Assembly (NCBI GenBank): GCA_035655435.1
Contig: DASRUN010000064.1
Span: 1-34,238, forward strand
Direction: 5' to 3'
DNA from: UBA493 sp035655435
GTDB taxonomy: Archaea; Iainarchaeota; Iainarchaeia; Iainarchaeales; Iainarchaeaceae
DNA: 34,238 bases
This document shows, in pieces, positions 17,025 to 24,626 of this stretch (its first letter is position 1; each line of letters starts with the position of its first letter). The notes beneath the pieces were generated by a model, which saw nothing but the letters and a program-made list of their open reading frames with translations, was not told where the DNA came from and made no database searches. The position numbers and the translations under genes are program-made.

Positions 17025-17690
17025 CTATTTTTTGAAATTCTGGGCAAAAAAAGAAGCAACAAAAGGACTCTGAATGAATAGGGCTTTTTCAGAGTTCTCG
17101 GAAACATTTTCGGGATGCAAAAACAAAACCGCGGCTTTTTTGTCAAAAACCATAAAGCGAGAATCAGACCTTGATTTTAGGGAAACCTTCACTCCGCGCT
17201 CCGTCAAAGAGCTTAGTTTCTTCTCGAAAAAACCCCTTTTTCTCTTCAAACCCTGCTCCGAAGACGAGATAACAACCGCTTCCTTACAGTTATCGAGCTG
17301 TTCACCTATCTTAGAGTAAATATTGTGTCTGCCCTCTATTATCCACGCGGATTCTGATTCTTCCGAACCTGAAAAAGAAACACTCTTTTCAAGGGCGCTG
17401 GCAATTGTTTCAACCTCAGCTAAAGAGGTTTCCAATTCCTTCTTTTTTCTGCCTGCAACAGCGTTAAAAACCTTCAAAGGAGTTACAACCGTAAACTCAA
17501 TTGGTTTGGAAGCGCTTTTTACAACAAAACCCTTTTTCTCCAAAGAAACCAAAACATCATAAACACGCGCGCGAGGAATCCCGGCACCTTTACTTACAGA
17601 AACTGCGCTTCCTTTTCCGGTCTTCAAAAGAGCACCATAAGCTTTAGCTTCATACTCATTCAAACCGAATTTCTTAATTGAATCTAACAT
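17025..17690 (-). CDS. TrmB-family transcriptional regulator
   Basis: The 221-residue protein has an N-terminal winged helix typical of TrmB (about residues 5-75: FGLNEYEAKAYGALLKTG, the recognition helix in IPRARVYDVLVSLEKKGFV), a linker coiled coil (about 85-110) and a C-terminal effector domain of the phospholipase-D-like TrmB type (WIIEGRHNIYSKI, VVISSSE). TrmB proteins in archaea control sugar and other metabolic genes. It lies 57 nt downstream of panD on the same strand and may be co-transcribed with it or read from a TATA-like TTTTTTATA (about 17715-17723). The ligand is unknown. Confidence 0.85.
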   Translation of the reverse strand: MLDSIKKFGLNEYEAKAYGALLKTGKGSAVSVSKGAGIPRARVYDVLVSLEKKGFVVKSASKPIEFTVVTPLKVFNAVAGRKKKELETSLAEVETIASALEKSVSFSGSEESESAWIIEGRHNIYSKIGEQLDNCKEAVVISSSEQGLKRKRGFFEKKLSSLTERGVKVSLKSRSDSRFMVFDKKAAVLFLHPENVSENSEKALFIQSPFVASFFAQNFKK

Positions 17691-17733
17691 TGCATTTAGA
17701 AGGGAATTCGTGTATAAAAAAGTAATTATTAAA

Positions 17734-17751
17734 GTGAGACATTTGTCTCAC
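17734..17751. promoter_or_regulatory. Perfect 18-bp palindrome GTGAGACATTTGTCTCAC
   Basis: Two 8-nt arms flank a TT spacer. It includes the panD stop codon and lies about 45-60 nt upstream of the TrmB gene, just before a TATA-like element. It could be an operator for the TrmB regulator or the panD terminator, since the minus strand beyond it is T-rich. A 16-bp core identical to this one recurs at 24424-24439. Confidence 0.45.
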
Positions 17752-18083
17752 AAATATTTTACGAATTCATTGCTATCATTTACTAAAACCAGTTTCGGTT
17801 TTGGAGCTTTTTCGGAAATTTCAAAAGCCGCAATAATTATTTTATCTCCTTTTTTGAATTTGTGTGCACCCGCACCATTGAGAGTTATTTCGCCTTTCTT
17901 TCCTGAAATCACATAAGTTTCAATTCTTTCCCCATTGGAAATGTTCCACACATGAACTTTTTCATTTTCACCCAAACCGCTTTTCTCCATCAAAAGTTTG
18001 TCAATCGAAATACTTCCGATGTAATCCAAATTTGCATCCGTAACAGTGGCCCTATGAATTTTTGATCTTAGGAATTCTCGCAC
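17748..18083 (-). CDS. panD: Aspartate 1-decarboxylase, pyruvoyl type
   Basis: Makes beta-alanine from aspartate for pantothenate and coenzyme A. The 111-residue protein matches bacterial PanD: Lys8 and His10 near the N-terminus, the self-cleavage site Gly23-Ser24 in YIGSISID (Ser24 becomes the pyruvoyl group), WNISNGERIETYV with the catalytic Arg and Tyr, and LNGAGAHKFKKGD near the C-terminus. The length is slightly short of bacterial proteins (about 120-130). Most archaea use an unrelated PLP-dependent decarboxylase, so this is probably a transferred gene. No other pantothenate gene is in the window. The PanD fold and key residues appear intact. Confidence 0.88.
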   Translation of the reverse strand: MREFLRSKIHRATVTDANLDYIGSISIDKLLMEKSGLGENEKVHVWNISNGERIETYVISGKKGEITLNGAGAHKFKKGDKIIIAAFEISEKAPKPKLVLVNDSNEFVKYL

Positions 18084-18116
18084 AGTTCACACCGATACGG
18101 TTCAATTAGAATAAAG

Positions 18117-18614
18117 CTAAGACAAACCAAAATGATTTGATATTTCTTCATTTAAAGGATTGAAACATGTTTTTTCTGCCTTGTTCGTCAAAATTGAATG
18201 GTCAGAACTTGGATCTATTTGCCTAAATAGTAATTTCAAACCAATAACAAAATCAGATTCAGATTTGAATTTGTATGCTTCTTCATCCAATTCCCGAGTA
18301 AAATTCAAACAAGATTTCCTAGTTGTTTCACTTATCCCAACTTGAACTCCAAAAGAAGATAGAAACAAGTTACTTTCACAAGAATTGTATTTTGGAATCA
18401 ACTCTTGAATTTTCCCAGGATAGTTTTCATAAATCAACTGACACGTTTTACCTATCATTGGAGATTTAATACCCACAAGAGACAACTGAAAATTAGACAC
18501 ATCCGTCCCTACTGACGAAAGCCAAAGGTAAGATGATATTATTAAAAATATTAAAAGTAATATTAAAGTTAAGTAATTTGGCTGAAAGTTGTTTGCTATT
18601 TTCCCGTTTAGCAT
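18117..18614 (-). CDS. Hypothetical single-pass membrane protein
   Basis: The 165-residue protein has one hydrophobic segment near the N-terminus (about 14-34, LTLILLLIFLIISSYLWLSS) followed by a soluble domain with four cysteines (KTCQLIY, NSCESN, KSCLNF, KTCFNP), probably outside the membrane and disulfide-linked. No family is recognised. It lies 33 nt upstream of panD on the same strand. The function is unknown. Confidence 0.65.
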   Translation of the reverse strand: MLNGKIANNFQPNYLTLILLLIFLIISSYLWLSSVGTDVSNFQLSLVGIKSPMIGKTCQLIYENYPGKIQELIPKYNSCESNLFLSSFGVQVGISETTRKSCLNFTRELDEEAYKFKSESDFVIGLKLLFRQIDPSSDHSILTNKAEKTCFNPLNEEISNHFGLS

Positions 18615-18669
18615 CCATACAGTAAGAGTCGCTTAATATTTATTCTTTTCCCGTTCGATTAGAATAAAG

Positions 18670-18677
18670 TATATAAA
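18670..18677 (+). promoter_or_regulatory. TATA box of the structured RNA at 18695-18800
   Basis: A near-consensus archaeal TATATAAA. Transcription would start about 25 nt downstream, near 18695-18700, just ahead of the structured RNA. Confidence 0.55.
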
Positions 18678-18694
18678 TCCTAAAGCCGTAAGTA

Positions 18695-18800
18695 CTATTG
18701 CGTATTGGGAGTTAAGGTGGCAAGCTATACTGCTGCATCGCCAATCGGTGGGGGCTTTACGAAAGTGAAGTTGGCAGATCCCTGGCTTGCCTCTTACAAT
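18695..18800 (+). ncRNA. Candidate H/ACA-type guide RNA
   Basis: No reading frame explains this 100-nt segment, yet it is strongly base-paired. GGCAAGC (18719-18725) pairs with GCTTGCC (18785-18791), extended by AGG/CTT across one mismatch. An internal loop leads to ATCGCCAA/TTGGC-A-GAT (18737-18744 with 18771-18779), and the apex is CTTTAC-GAAA-GTGAAG (18755-18770), a GNRA tetraloop hairpin. The trinucleotide ACA (18796-18798) follows the basal stem immediately, about 16 nt after the internal loop, as in archaeal pseudouridylation guides. It has its own TATA box, and T-rich sequence follows (18807-18812). The asymmetric G-rich bulge (about 18745-18754) might hold a kink-turn, but I could not confirm one. 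Confidence 0.45.
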
Positions 18801-18858
18801 TAACTGATTTTTGGCAAAAACAAATCATTAAAAAGTTTAAAGCACCCACTAGTATAGG

Positions 18859-19593
18859 ATGAACACGAAGCAACTTTTGTCAATTTTCATTATTCTGGCG
18901 GTAATAACCGGTTTTACATATGCTTTACCCGGAAAAGCAGAGGACAGAGGCCCATTGGAAAAAATCACCTTTATACACTACAAAAAAGGCCATGCAAAAC
19001 CTCCTTGGGCAGGAGGAGGAAGCGGCGGCGGAACATTAACATGTTACGGTTTTTTGGCAAAAGATGCAAGATGGAAAACAACGGAACCATTTTCAATTAA
19101 CCCAACTAACTCACAAGGAATGAGCGAATCGCTAATAGTTGACTCAACTCTAAGTGGAGTCAGCGCTTGGGAATCACCGGTTTCTTTTAACGTATTCGGA
19201 AACCACGCTGTTGACTATAATGCCTCCTATAATAACGGCAATTTTGACGGAATAAACACTTTGAGCTTTGGCGGCATTTCAGGTTCAGGCACAATAGGAG
19301 TTACAACTGTATGGGGTTACTTTTCAGGAGCACCACAAACAAGGGAGCTATTAGAATGGGACATGCTCTTAGATGAAACCGACTTCGCATGGGGAAACGC
19401 TGATTCAGCTCCAACCAAAATGGACGTGCAGAATATTATCACGCATGAATTGGGACATTCAGCCGGTTTGGGAGACTTATACGAAACAGGTTGTTCAGAA
19501 GAAACAATGTACGGTTACTCAACTGAAGGAGAAACCAAGAAAAGAACCATAGAAGCAGGCGACATTGCCGGAATGCAAAAACTCTACAAATAA
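18859..19593 (+). CDS. Secreted matrixin-like zinc metalloprotease
   Basis: The 244-residue protein has a signal peptide (about 1-22, ending TYALP) and a catalytic domain with the extended zinc motif HELGHSAGLGD (His196, Glu197, His200, Asp206) and a downstream Met-turn TMYGYS, followed by DIAGMQKLY as in M10/matrixin-type peptidases. A Gly-rich linker (GGGSGGG, about 54-60) separates the N-terminal segment. It should be active outside the cell; the substrate is unknown. A TATA-like TTTAAAG about 18-25 nt upstream suggests a leaderless transcript separate from the RNA upstream. Confidence 0.85.
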   Translation: MNTKQLLSIFIILAVITGFTYALPGKAEDRGPLEKITFIHYKKGHAKPPWAGGGSGGGTLTCYGFLAKDARWKTTEPFSINPTNSQGMSESLIVDSTLSGVSAWESPVSFNVFGNHAVDYNASYNNGNFDGINTLSFGGISGSGTIGVTTVWGYFSGAPQTRELLEWDMLLDETDFAWGNADSAPTKMDVQNIITHELGHSAGLGDLYETGCSEETMYGYSTEGETKKRTIEAGDIAGMQKLYK

Positions 19594-19650
19594 AACGCAA
19601 AATTAAATGTATTACACCCAGCGATTCCCTTTTTTAAGACTCTGCCAAAG

Positions 19651-19793
19651 TTTTTAACCCTAATTCAACCCAATTCTACTGCCAAATAGTACGGATAAAG
19701 CCAGTGCGGCTTTTTCTTTTTTGGTTTAGTCAAACAGAATTCTTTTCTTTTTGGTCAAGCTTTTGCTTTTCTTGGAAAGAAAAGAAAAAGGTT
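19651..19793 (+). promoter_or_regulatory. Promoter and long leader of tRNA-Ser(GGA)
   Basis: The TTTTTAACCCTAATTCAACC block (19651-19670) and a pyrimidine-rich GGCTTTTTCTTTTTTGG block (19708-19724) recur ahead of tRNA-Ser(UGA). A CTTTTCTT/AAGAAAAG hairpin (about 19767-19785) ends a few bases before the tRNA. The first block contains the likely TATA box, which implies a 5' leader of about 110 nt. Confidence 0.5.
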
Positions 19794-19947
19794 GCGGGGA
19801 TGGCAGAGTGGTCTAATGCGCACGCCTGGAAAGTCCCGTCTGCTCACGGGAGGTGAGCAGGCTTTGCCCCATTTTCAATGGGGCGAGAGACGATCCCAGA
19901 CAGCGTGTTCCTTCACAGGAGCGCGGGTTCGAATCCCGTTCTCCGCG
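19794..19947 (+). tRNA. tRNA-Ser(GGA) with intron
   Basis: GCGGGGA (19794-19800) pairs with TCTCCGC (19940-19946); G19947 is the discriminator. The anticodon stem CACGC/GCGTG encloses loop CTGGAAA, with anticodon GGA at 19828-19830. An intron of about 70 nt (about 19832-19901, exact edges uncertain by one or two bases) follows position 37 and is itself paired. The long variable arm TTCCTTCACAGGAGC and the T arm with GGTTCGAATCCC confirm a class II serine tRNA. CCA is not encoded. Confidence 0.9.
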
Positions 19948-20074
19948 TACCTATTTTTTAAAAAAAATCAGCCGTTTTTCAACAAATAAAGAACAGCCCA
20001 AAACATTACCCTTTTATTTTATTTTTTTATAATTAAAGGGTAAGTTTATAAAATGTTTTATTCTGCAATACTTC

Positions 20075-21070
20075 ATGGTTTATATTTATAAAAAGCGCAT
20101 TGGAAAAAAGGATTATTACTACTTACGGGCGTCGCTTAATAAAGGCAGGAAAGCAGTCACTAAGGACATTGCGTATTTGGGGAATTCGGCAGAGGATGCA
20201 AAGAAGGCATTGAGCGAAATAAAAGAACATAAGGATGAAATAAGAAAATCCTACAAAAAAATCAGTTCTTTCCTAGAATCTAATCATTACCTTGAACTCG
20301 CAAAAAAAAATAAGCTGAAGCATGATGATTTGTTTGGAGAAAAACTCCTGGAGGTTGAAGCCTGCAAAATACATTATATCAAAGAATTTGCAAGATTAGA
20401 CAAGCTGACAAAAAAGCAAATGATAAACAACTTCATTATCGATTTTACTTATAACACCACTTCAATAGAAGGCAATACCATTGAGCTACGAGAAGTTCAC
20501 AATCTGTTTGAAGAAGGAATAACACCAAAAGGAAAAACACTGCGGGAAATTTATGATTTGCAGAACACAAAGAATGTATTTGAAAAACTTAATTTGAAAG
20601 ACCGGGTTAATGATGCATTGGTTTTGAAGGTACACGAGGGATTAATGGAAAAGGTTGATCAAAGAACCGGATACCGAATAAAAGACGTTCATATCAAAGA
20701 CTCACATTTCGAATCAACCCCGTGGCAATACATTTCAGCCGACATGAAAGAATTATTTAAATGGTATAATAGAGAACACGACAAACTCCACCCACTGGCA
20801 CTTGCAGCCATATTTCATCACAAATTCGAAAAAATACACCCGTTTTTTGACGGAAATGGCAGAACAGGAAGAATCCTGATGAATGTTATCTTGATGAAAA
20901 AAGACTATCCGCCAATAATAATAAGAAAAAAATACCGAGCAGAATATCTGGACACTCTTTCAGATGCAGATGAGCAAAACCTATTTGCAAAAGAAACAAA
21001 CCATTACAAAAAACTTATCCGGTTTTGTTCAACGGAGTTCACGGAAAACTACTGGAACAATTTTTTTTAA
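20075..21070 (+). CDS. Fic-domain protein (probable AMPylating enzyme) with N-terminal inhibitory helix
   Basis: The 331-residue protein has the Fic catalytic motif IHPFFDGNGRTGR (catalytic His255), which transfers AMP or another nucleotide part to a hydroxyl side chain of target proteins. Upstream, TTSIEGN carries the inhibitory-helix motif (Glu132), which normally blocks ATP binding in cis, so this is a self-inhibited (class II) Fic protein. The N-terminal 100 residues are charged, with an initial IYKKRIGKKDYYYLR strand seen in related archaeal proteins. A poly-T/poly-A tract lies at each end of the gene. The target is unknown; it could act as a self-regulated toxin or stress enzyme. Confidence 0.88.
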   Translation: MVYIYKKRIGKKDYYYLRASLNKGRKAVTKDIAYLGNSAEDAKKALSEIKEHKDEIRKSYKKISSFLESNHYLELAKKNKLKHDDLFGEKLLEVEACKIHYIKEFARLDKLTKKQMINNFIIDFTYNTTSIEGNTIELREVHNLFEEGITPKGKTLREIYDLQNTKNVFEKLNLKDRVNDALVLKVHEGLMEKVDQRTGYRIKDVHIKDSHFESTPWQYISADMKELFKWYNREHDKLHPLALAAIFHHKFEKIHPFFDGNGRTGRILMNVILMKKDYPPIIIRKKYRAEYLDTLSDADEQNLFAKETNHYKKLIRFCSTEFTENYWNNFF

Positions 21071-21077
21071 AAAAAAA
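21061..21077. terminator. T8A9 tract between convergent genes
   Basis: Eight T then nine A fill the space between the stops of the Fic gene and the exchanger gene. It gives a T-run downstream of each gene in its own direction and is therefore a plausible bidirectional archaeal terminator. Confidence 0.45.
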
Positions 21078-22043
21078 TCAGCCCCTCAAAATTAGTAGGA
21101 ATAAATATTCAGCGTAAATCAAAAGGAAAACAAGTCCGTGCCATTTTTCGAGAACAAACCGTTTCCTTACGAACAAGAAACCAAACAGCAGGAATGTTGT
21201 AAAACCAACCATTAGAAGATCGGCATTGCTTGAAGCTGAAAAAGGAATATCATTTAGCAAGGAGCTAATTCCCAAAATGAAAAAAATGTTGAAAATATTA
21301 CTTCCAATAATGTTTCCAACGGCAATATCGGAATTCTTCTTCAAAGCCGCAATCGCACTTGTAAACAATTCCGGAAGAGAAGTTCCTATCGCCACAACAG
21401 TCAATCCGATAAGAGTTTCACTCACGCCAAAACTTGTTGCAATTACAATCGCACTATCAACAACAAATTTTCCGCCCAAAGCCAGCGCAGCAATCCCGAG
21501 AACAATAAAAAAAGCGGAAACACCTAGAGAAAATTCTTTCACGTTCGATGTTGCAGAATTGTTATCGCGTGCAATTCCAAAAGTATAGTAAAGGAAAATT
21601 GCGAAAAAAGAAAGCAAAACAAAACCATCCCCCTTTGAAATCACGGAAAAAGGAGAACCGTTAATCAAAGCATCATTTGCAACAAAACCAAGAACAATAA
21701 CAGCCAAAAAGCTTAAGGGAATTTCCTTCCAAACAGTACTGTTGGCAACCTTCAAAGGAAATAAAAACGCGGAAATACCAAGAATCAAAAGAACATTTGC
21801 AATATTGCTGCCCAAAACATTCCCGATTGCAATGCCGGCATTTCCGTTAATATTAGCAAAAACATTCACGATAAGTTCAGGCATTGATGTTCCAAAAGCA
21901 ACAATAGTAAGCCCGATAACCAACGCAGAAACATTAAATTTTTTCGCAATGGATGAAGCGCCGTCAACCAAAAAATCTGCACCTTTTACAAGAAATGCAA
22001 AACCGAACAGGAGAACAAGGAAATCCAGCAGCAAAAAAATCAC
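21078..22043 (-). CDS. Cation/Ca2+ exchanger, YrbG type (CaCA family)
   Basis: The 321-residue membrane protein has about ten helices in two inverted repeats, each with the alpha-repeat signature: FGTSMPELIVN with GNVLGSNIANVLLILG in the first half and IGTSLPELFTS with GNIIGSNIFNIFFILG in the second. The Glu residues in the PEL motifs bind the ion. The family exchanges Ca2+ for Na+ or H+. Its start overlaps the stop of the upstream membrane protein by 4 nt, so the two are translated as a pair. The ion specificity is inferred from the family. Confidence 0.88.
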   Translation of the reverse strand: MIFLLLDFLVLLFGFAFLVKGADFLVDGASSIAKKFNVSALVIGLTIVAFGTSMPELIVNVFANINGNAGIAIGNVLGSNIANVLLILGISAFLFPLKVANSTVWKEIPLSFLAVIVLGFVANDALINGSPFSVISKGDGFVLLSFFAIFLYYTFGIARDNNSATSNVKEFSLGVSAFFIVLGIAALALGGKFVVDSAIVIATSFGVSETLIGLTVVAIGTSLPELFTSAIAALKKNSDIAVGNIIGSNIFNIFFILGISSLLNDIPFSASSNADLLMVGFTTFLLFGFLFVRKRFVLEKWHGLVFLLIYAEYLFLLILRG

Positions 22044-22681
22044 TTTTTCAGCAAAGGAAGAACAGCCCTAAAAACCATTGCGAACAAACCCAGGAAAAAA
22101 GCAAACAAAACAATTGGATTTAAATTCAAAAAATCTCCTTTAGATGATTCAAGAACAAAAATATGCAAAAGCAAAAAAGCCAATCCGATATAACCGGCCG
22201 TGTGAATTTTTTTCCACCACTCAAAGCCGATACTATTAACAGCTCGATCTCCGGAAGTAATTCCCATCACATAAAATACCGCAACGCCTATTATGCCCAA
22301 AACAAATGCCAACAAATTTTGGTCAGCGGAAAATTCCGGAGAAAGATCAAGGGAAAGAATATTGTACACAAAAAAAAGCAAGTACATTAAATGCAAAAGC
22401 AATAATGAAAAACCGGCGAGACCGAAAGATCTCCTGAAAGCATAATAATTTTCGAATTTTTTGTTAAGCCTTACAAGCGGCCCAAGAATAAAAGTTATTG
22501 AAATCAAAATTATCGCGGAAAGAAGGAAAACCGTGTCCAACGAGGAAAGCGAAAAAAAAGCATCCGAAAAAGAAAATGCGCGCATTGGATCGGCAAAACC
22601 AAATAATGCAAAAACAAAAACAAGAATGATCCAAAAACTCGACCAAAGCTTTTCAGAGCCTGTTAAAGAGGAAACACGCAT
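22040..22681 (-). CDS. Ferric-reductase-like / MsrQ-like heme membrane protein
   Basis: The 213-residue protein has about six transmembrane helices and the ferric-reductase transmembrane-domain pattern: RRSFGLAGFSLLLLHLMY and, about 70 residues later, WWKKIHTAGYIGLAFLLLHI, giving two pairs of His residues that could ligate b-type heme. No FAD/NAD(P)H domain is present, so it is the short, MsrQ/YedZ-like type that passes electrons through the membrane. The ATG is at 22681. It overlaps the downstream exchanger gene by 4 nt. No MsrP-like partner is in the window, so the acceptor is unknown. Confidence 0.75.
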   Translation of the reverse strand: MRVSSLTGSEKLWSSFWIILVFVFALFGFADPMRAFSFSDAFFSLSSLDTVFLLSAIILISITFILGPLVRLNKKFENYYAFRRSFGLAGFSLLLLHLMYLLFFVYNILSLDLSPEFSADQNLLAFVLGIIGVAVFYVMGITSGDRAVNSIGFEWWKKIHTAGYIGLAFLLLHIFVLESSKGDFLNLNPIVLFAFFLGLFAMVFRAVLPLLKK

Positions 22682-22799
22682 ACAAACACAATGTGCTTCA
22701 AATATTTAAAAACATCTACAAAGCAAAAAATGCGGAAAAATGCTCTCTGCAAAACCCTCAAAGAGGGTTAAAAAAACCAAGCAATTGGAAATAATACTT

Positions 22800-23885
22800 A
22801 TGAAACAAATGCAAATACTAGCCCAAAAAGGGAAAGCGCGCGCAGGAACACTTAATACAGCCCACGGGAAAATTGAAACTCCGTTCTTCATGCCTGTAGC
22901 AACTAAAGGATCGGTGAAAACACTTTCACACGAAGAAGTTTTGGAAACCGGAACACAATGTTTGATTTCAAATGCATTCATACTTTCACTCAAGCCGGGA
23001 ATGGAAGTAATTGAAAAATTTAATGGAATGCACAATTTTATGAACTGGAAAAAAGGATTGTTCACGGATTCGGGAGGGTTTCAAGTATTGAGCGATGAGT
23101 TCTGCTTGAAATTGGATGAAGAAGGAGTAACGTTTAGAAATCCTTACACCGGAAAAAAAATGATGTTTTCTCCGGAAACAAGCATTGCAATACAAAATTC
23201 TCTTGGAAGCGATGTTGCAATGTGTTTAGATGATGTTCCCAAAGCAGGCGCTTCAAAAGAAAGGGTTTTCGAATCAATGCAAAGAACTTTTGAATGGGCG
23301 CAAAGATGTAAAAGCGCTCACAAAAACAAAAAACAATTATTGTTTGGAATCTGCCAAGGCGGAATTTACAAAGAATTCCGAAAAAAAAGCATTGAACAAA
23401 TAAATTCAATTGATTTTGACGGAGTTGCGCTTGGAGGATTGGCTATAGGGGAGCCGCTTTCAAAAATGTTTGAAACAATTGATTATTCTATTCCATTTTT
23501 GCCCGAAGAGAAAACACGCTACTTGATGGGAGTTGGTTCTGTGAAAGAAATTGTGAAAAGTGTTGCGCGCGGAATTGATTGTTTTGATTCTGCATTTCCA
23601 ACAAGAACCGCGAGACACGGAAAAGCATACACATCAAAAGGAGACATAAACATTAATTCTGCCACATTCAAATTTGACAAAAAACCATTGGATGAAAAAT
23701 GCGATTGCATGGTTTGCAAAAATTATTCAAAAAGTTATATACACCATCTTTTCAGAACGCGCGAAGAAAACTCGCAAAAATGGTTAACATTCCACAATCT
23801 TTATTTTTTGCAGAATTTGATGAAACAAATGCGCGAGGACATTATTTCGGGAAAGTTCTCGGAAAAGAAATACCTAAAAAGCTAA
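22800..23885 (+). CDS. tgt: tRNA-guanine transglycosylase, bacterial (queuine/preQ1) type
   Basis: Exchanges a guanine in tRNA for a 7-deazaguanine base. The 361-residue product has bacterial-type features: ARAGTLNTAHG, ETPFFMPVATKGSVK, catalytic Asp in FTDSGGFQV, QGGI, GGLAIGEP, the nucleophile region FDSAFPTRTARHG and the zinc site CDCMVC with a His about 25 residues on. It lacks the C-terminal PUA part of archaeal (archaeosine) TGT. The pocket is mixed: LDDV resembles eukaryotic enzymes, while Ile in GGLAIGE resembles the bacterial Val. The ATG at 22800 is chosen because the family begins here and TTAAAAAAACC lies about 30 nt upstream; the frame opens at 22740. The next gene is a likely precursor transporter. 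Confidence 0.85.
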   Translation: MKQMQILAQKGKARAGTLNTAHGKIETPFFMPVATKGSVKTLSHEEVLETGTQCLISNAFILSLKPGMEVIEKFNGMHNFMNWKKGLFTDSGGFQVLSDEFCLKLDEEGVTFRNPYTGKKMMFSPETSIAIQNSLGSDVAMCLDDVPKAGASKERVFESMQRTFEWAQRCKSAHKNKKQLLFGICQGGIYKEFRKKSIEQINSIDFDGVALGGLAIGEPLSKMFETIDYSIPFLPEEKTRYLMGVGSVKEIVKSVARGIDCFDSAFPTRTARHGKAYTSKGDININSATFKFDKKPLDEKCDCMVCKNYSKSYIHHLFRTREENSQKWLTFHNLYFLQNLMKQMREDIISGKFSEKKYLKS

Positions 23886-23902
23886 CATAGAGAGATATTT
23901 GA

Positions 23903-24610
23903 ATGGAAAAAAACGGCGAAAAACAACTGAAGCACTATGCAACAGTAACAGGACTTTTTGTAGCGGTTCTACTAATTTCAAACATCGCATCCACAAAACT
24001 GGCTCTAATCGGACCATTTGTTTTGGACGGAGGAACAATTCTATTCCCTTTAGCATACATCTTTGGGGACATTTTAACAGAGGTTTATGGGTACAAAAAG
24101 GCAAGAAAAGTCATCTGGACAGGGTTCTTTGCAGCGCTTATAATGTCAATAGTGTTTGCAATAGTGGGAGCATTGCCTTCCGCCCCCGGATGGGAAAGCC
24201 AAGGAGCATTTGACGCAATTCTCGGAGTAGTGCCTCGTATTGTGCTGGCATCACTTATAGCATACTTTGCCGGAGAATTTTCCAACAGCTTTGTATTGGC
24301 AAAAATGAAAATCTGGAGCAAGGGAAAAGACCTCTGGAAAAGAACAATCGGATCAACAATAGTGGGACAGGGAATTGATACGACGCTATTTACATTTATA
24401 GCATTTTGGGGGGTATTCCCGCTTGAGACATTTGTCTCACTAATTGTTTCCAACTACATTTTCAAAGTAGGAGTTGAGATTCTCTTTACACCAATCACTT
24501 ACAAAATAGTGAATTTCCTCAAAAAAGAAGAGGGGGAAGATTACTACGATCACAACACGGATTTCAATCCATTCACTCTTTCCGACAATGCGAAAACTTT
24601 AAAGCAGTGA
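23903..24610 (+). CDS. YhhQ/VUT-family queuosine-precursor transporter
   Basis: The 235-residue protein has about six transmembrane helices and the family pattern: LLISNIASTKL, FPLAYIFGDILTEVYGYKKAR and IGSTIVGQGIDTTLFTFIAFWG. YhhQ proteins import queuosine precursors such as preQ0, preQ1 or, in some bacteria, queuine. It starts 17 nt after tgt on the same strand, so transporter and enzyme are probably one operon for base salvage. A 16-bp palindrome (24424-24439) lies within its coding sequence. The transported base is inferred from the family. Confidence 0.85.
   Translation: MEKNGEKQLKHYATVTGLFVAVLLISNIASTKLALIGPFVLDGGTILFPLAYIFGDILTEVYGYKKARKVIWTGFFAALIMSIVFAIVGALPSAPGWESQGAFDAILGVVPRIVLASLIAYFAGEFSNSFVLAKMKIWSKGKDLWKRTIGSTIVGQGIDTTLFTFIAFWGVFPLETFVSLIVSNYIFKVGVEILFTPITYKIVNFLKKEEGEDYYDHNTDFNPFTLSDNAKTLKQ
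24424..24439. repeat. 16-bp palindrome TGAGACATTTGTCTCA inside the YhhQ gene
   Basis: The core is identical to the palindrome upstream of the TrmB gene (17735-17750). Here it encodes part of ETFVSL. It may be a coincidence or a second binding site. Confidence 0.3.
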
Positions 24611-24626
24611 AGAAACTATTTCATTT

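Noticed and set aside
18695..18800. SRP (7S) RNA or a riboswitch for the protease gene
   Set aside because: The SRP core with GGAAG-type loops is absent, and the protease gene has its own TATA box after the RNA, so a riboswitch is unlikely.
22745..22790. preQ1-I riboswitch before tgt
   Set aside because: The hairpin and A-rich tail are suggestive, but the stem halves are in the wrong order, the loop is only 3 nt and no pseudoknot partner is seen.
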